NCBI GenBank assembly: GCA_051201585.1
Contig: CP179198.1
Location: forward strand, 2,356,001 to 2,420,000
Source of the DNA: UBA868 sp016776875
GTDB taxonomy: Bacteria; Pseudomonadota; Gammaproteobacteria; Arenicellales; UBA868
Direction of reading: 5' to 3'
Length of the DNA stretch: 64,000 bases
The translations under genes and the position numbers were made by a program. Under the pieces are notes generated by a model. That model saw nothing but the letters and a program-made list of their open reading frames with translations, ran no database searches and had not been told where the DNA came from. This document shows positions 62,568 to 64,000 of this stretch, piece by piece. The first letter of the stretch is position 1; each line of letters opens with the position of its first letter.

Positions 62568-63014
62568 CTAGGTTAGCCTCTTCATTGAAATCCCATTTGA
62601 CTCGAAAGACATATCTTTATAGAACGAGCTGACACTTCTCTCGCACGCCAGAACTGTTTTATAACAACCTTTTTCCCTCGCTATATCAGTCAAAAATTCA
62701 ACAATTACATGGCCAACGCCATGACGTCTAAAAGCCAAGTGGGTGACAACTTCTTCAATATGACCGACCTTCCCACCTCTCAGCTTCATCTCAATCATGA
62801 CCGAGCCGAATCCGACCAATTTAGGCCCGATGAATGCTACCACAGCAAAGATATTCGGTTGAGTTTCATATAAGCGCCAAATAGCATCATGCTCACTGTA
62901 CTCTGGTTTGAATGGCGAAATTAATTGAAGAAGTTCAATTGCTTCGTTCATATACTCTCGCCGAATAGGCCGAATCTCGATATCACTTGCGTCATTTAAT
63001 TTAGGGATATTCAC
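62568..63014 (-). CDS. GNAT acetyltransferase, GNA1-like
   Basis: A 148-residue acetyltransferase. GHIEEVVTHLAFRRHGVGHV carries the acetyl-CoA loop (RRHGVG), followed by KGCYKTVLAC and SSFYKDMSFESNGISM. This order strongly resembles glucosamine-6-phosphate N-acetyltransferase (GNA1), normally eukaryotic, rather than typical bacterial GNATs. In this sugar locus it could acetylate an amino-sugar phosphate (inference). It ends 121 bp upstream of the methyltransferase start. Confidence 0.83.
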   Translation of the reverse strand: MNIPKLNDASDIEIRPIRREYMNEAIELLQLISPFKPEYSEHDAIWRLYETQPNIFAVVAFIGPKLVGFGSVMIEMKLRGGKVGHIEEVVTHLAFRRHGVGHVIVEFLTDIAREKGCYKTVLACERSVSSFYKDMSFESNGISMKRLT

Positions 63015-63190
63015 GGGAATAATCTAATCTCTCGCTCCAAAACTCACCGAGACGTCGAATGCGAAACCAAGCTTCTATCTACCATCAAGCCCAAAGCGCA
63101 TCCAAAGAATTTATTTAAGCAGATGCTCTCGCGGCGAATCTCCACTTCTAAAGCAAACCATAAATTTACTAGCTCGTTTATTTTCTATCA

Positions 63191-64000
63191 TCAGCTCGAG
63201 GCAGTTACGAATTCATTACAAACATCAATAACATATTGAACTTGATGATTGTCTAATTTTTCATGGCTTGGTATTACTAAGCTAGACGCTAATAATTTAG
63301 CTGCCCGATCGGAAGAAGATCTACAACTTTTATACACGGGAGCGTCACATGCCAAAGGTTCATGCATAATTTTAGTCTCAATACTATTTTTCTCAAGATG
63401 AGCTTTAAGTTGATTTCTTTTTTCGACAATTATTGGGTAAACATACCGGGCATGAACATATCCAGCGGTTGGATTTTGACTTACTATCATTTGAGAAAGG
63501 CCATTTAAAAGCAAGTCCGCAATAGCCTGTTTTCGTCTCTGCTTCTCAGGCAAATACTTTAACGCTACAAGCAAAAGCGCTGCATTTATAGTATCCATCT
63601 TGTGATTAAGTGAAACTTCTTCACAATAATTTGTAATTACTTTTTTGGGAACCGACGTGGTACCGGCATGTCGAAGTTTTTTTAGTCGGCGATATATGGA
63701 TTCCTCATCAGTCACTACGATACCGGCCTCTCCAAAACCACCAAACGCCTTCATCGGATTCATACTAAATCCAGCGGCAACTGAAAACGTGCCCGCCATC
63801 CTGCCATTAATGCTTGCACCAAAGGCCTGAGCTGAATCCTCAATAATCAAAAGATCATTCGATTTCGCAAGTTTTAGCAACTGAGTCATATCACACATTT
63901 TGCCAGCATAATGCATCGGTACAATGGCTTTGGTCCTTGCAGTAATCATCGACTCTGCTGATTTGGAATCTATTGTGAAATCATCTAAAACATCTGCAAA
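63191..64000 (-). CDS. DegT/DnrJ/EryC1 aminotransferase (N-terminus beyond right edge)
   Basis: PLP-dependent nucleotide-sugar aminotransferase, about 269 codons visible and still open at the window edge. TARTKAIVPMHYAG, LIIEDSAQAFGASING and the Schiff-base Lys in MNPMKAFGGFGEAG are diagnostic. DTINAALLLVALKYLPEKQ follows. The family is usually 370-390 residues, so about 110 N-terminal residues are missing. It likely makes an amino sugar that the GNA1-like and methyltransferase genes further modify (inference). Confidence 0.9.
   Translation of the reverse strand, partial: FADVLDDFTIDSKSAESMITARTKAIVPMHYAGKMCDMTQLLKLAKSNDLLIIEDSAQAFGASINGRMAGTFSVAAGFSMNPMKAFGGFGEAGIVVTDEESIYRRLKKLRHAGTTSVPKKVITNYCEEVSLNHKMDTINAALLLVALKYLPEKQRRKQAIADLLLNGLSQMIVSQNPTAGYVHARYVYPIIVEKRNQLKAHLEKNSIETKIMHEPLACDAPVYKSCRSSSDRAAKLLASSLVIPSHEKLDNHQVQYVIDVCNEFVTASS

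Noticed and set aside
1..64000. Mobile elements, CRISPR arrays, prophage genes, rRNA
   Set aside because: No transposase, integrase, phage protein, regularly spaced repeat or rRNA sequence was seen on either strand.

Overview
The window looks like a contiguous piece of a gammaproteobacterial chromosome. The evidence is gene order: hemC-hemD-hemX-hemY; zapA next to a 6S RNA and 5-formyl-THF cyclo-ligase; ygfB-pepP-ubiH-ubiI-like on the other side; fur; mutM; and a glyU-type tRNA-Gly. I see no insertion sequence, phage gene, CRISPR array or rRNA. The last 5 kb (about 59.2-64 kb) is visibly AT-richer, as surface-sugar loci often are.

Layout. 0-3.5 kb: the 5' part of isocitrate lyase, a divergent LysR regulator, a secreted hypothetical protein and mnmA. 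3.5-14.6 kb: a catabolic/transport region with an M81 (MlrC) peptidase, MATE and MFS transporters, a frameshifted amidinotransferase, a flavin-dependent N-demethylase-like protein, a dimethylglycine-dehydrogenase-like flavoprotein and a class V aminotransferase. 14.7-20.9 kb: mutM, a frameshifted ferredoxin-reductase, then hemCDXY. 21-24.5 kb: a gamma-glutamylation module (GS-like ligase, iron alcohol dehydrogenase, class I amidotransferase) and tRNA-Gly(CCC). 24.5-27 kb: a LysR regulator divergent from a DoxX/glutathionyl-hydroquinone reductase ORF, with a perfect inverted repeat between them. 27-30 kb: trmB, a glycosidase-like protein, rpiA and a small ORF. 30-35 kb: a nucleotide-sugar operon (epimerase, UDP-sugar dehydrogenase, PIN-DegT fusion, YdcF-like), then a cyclophilin. 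35-45 kb: EVE protein, YmdB-like phosphoesterase, cyclo-ligase, 6S RNA, zapA, zapB-like, ygfB, pepP, two ubiquinone hydroxylases, a barrel-only Omp85-like protein, fur and a PfkB kinase.

45.3-58.4 kb is one long minus-strand nucleoside uptake and catabolism locus. A BMP-family ABC transporter (bmpA, ATPase, two permeases) imports nucleosides. Cdd deaminates cytidine/deoxycytidine. PNP and DeoA phosphorolyse nucleosides. DeoB isomerises the pentose phosphate and DeoC splits deoxyribose-5-P to glyceraldehyde-3-P and acetaldehyde. A two-domain ALDH16-type dehydrogenase can then oxidise the acetaldehyde to acetate. A PhyH-like dioxygenase ends the run. 58.5-64 kb holds a YhhQ transporter and a surface-sugar locus with a domain-permuted HldE-like protein, a sugar nucleotidyltransferase, a methyltransferase, a GNA1-like acetyltransferase and a DegT aminotransferase cut by the window edge.

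Five genes (amidinotransferase, ferredoxin-reductase, Fe-ADH, PNP, ALDH16) each carry one isolated frameshift between otherwise intact halves, and a sixth site (DoxX/hydroquinone reductase) may be a one-base indel that fuses two genes. Residual sequencing indels are the simplest explanation. The most unusual intact proteins are the PIN-DegT fusion (32247-33833) and the permuted HldE-like enzyme (59983-61416).
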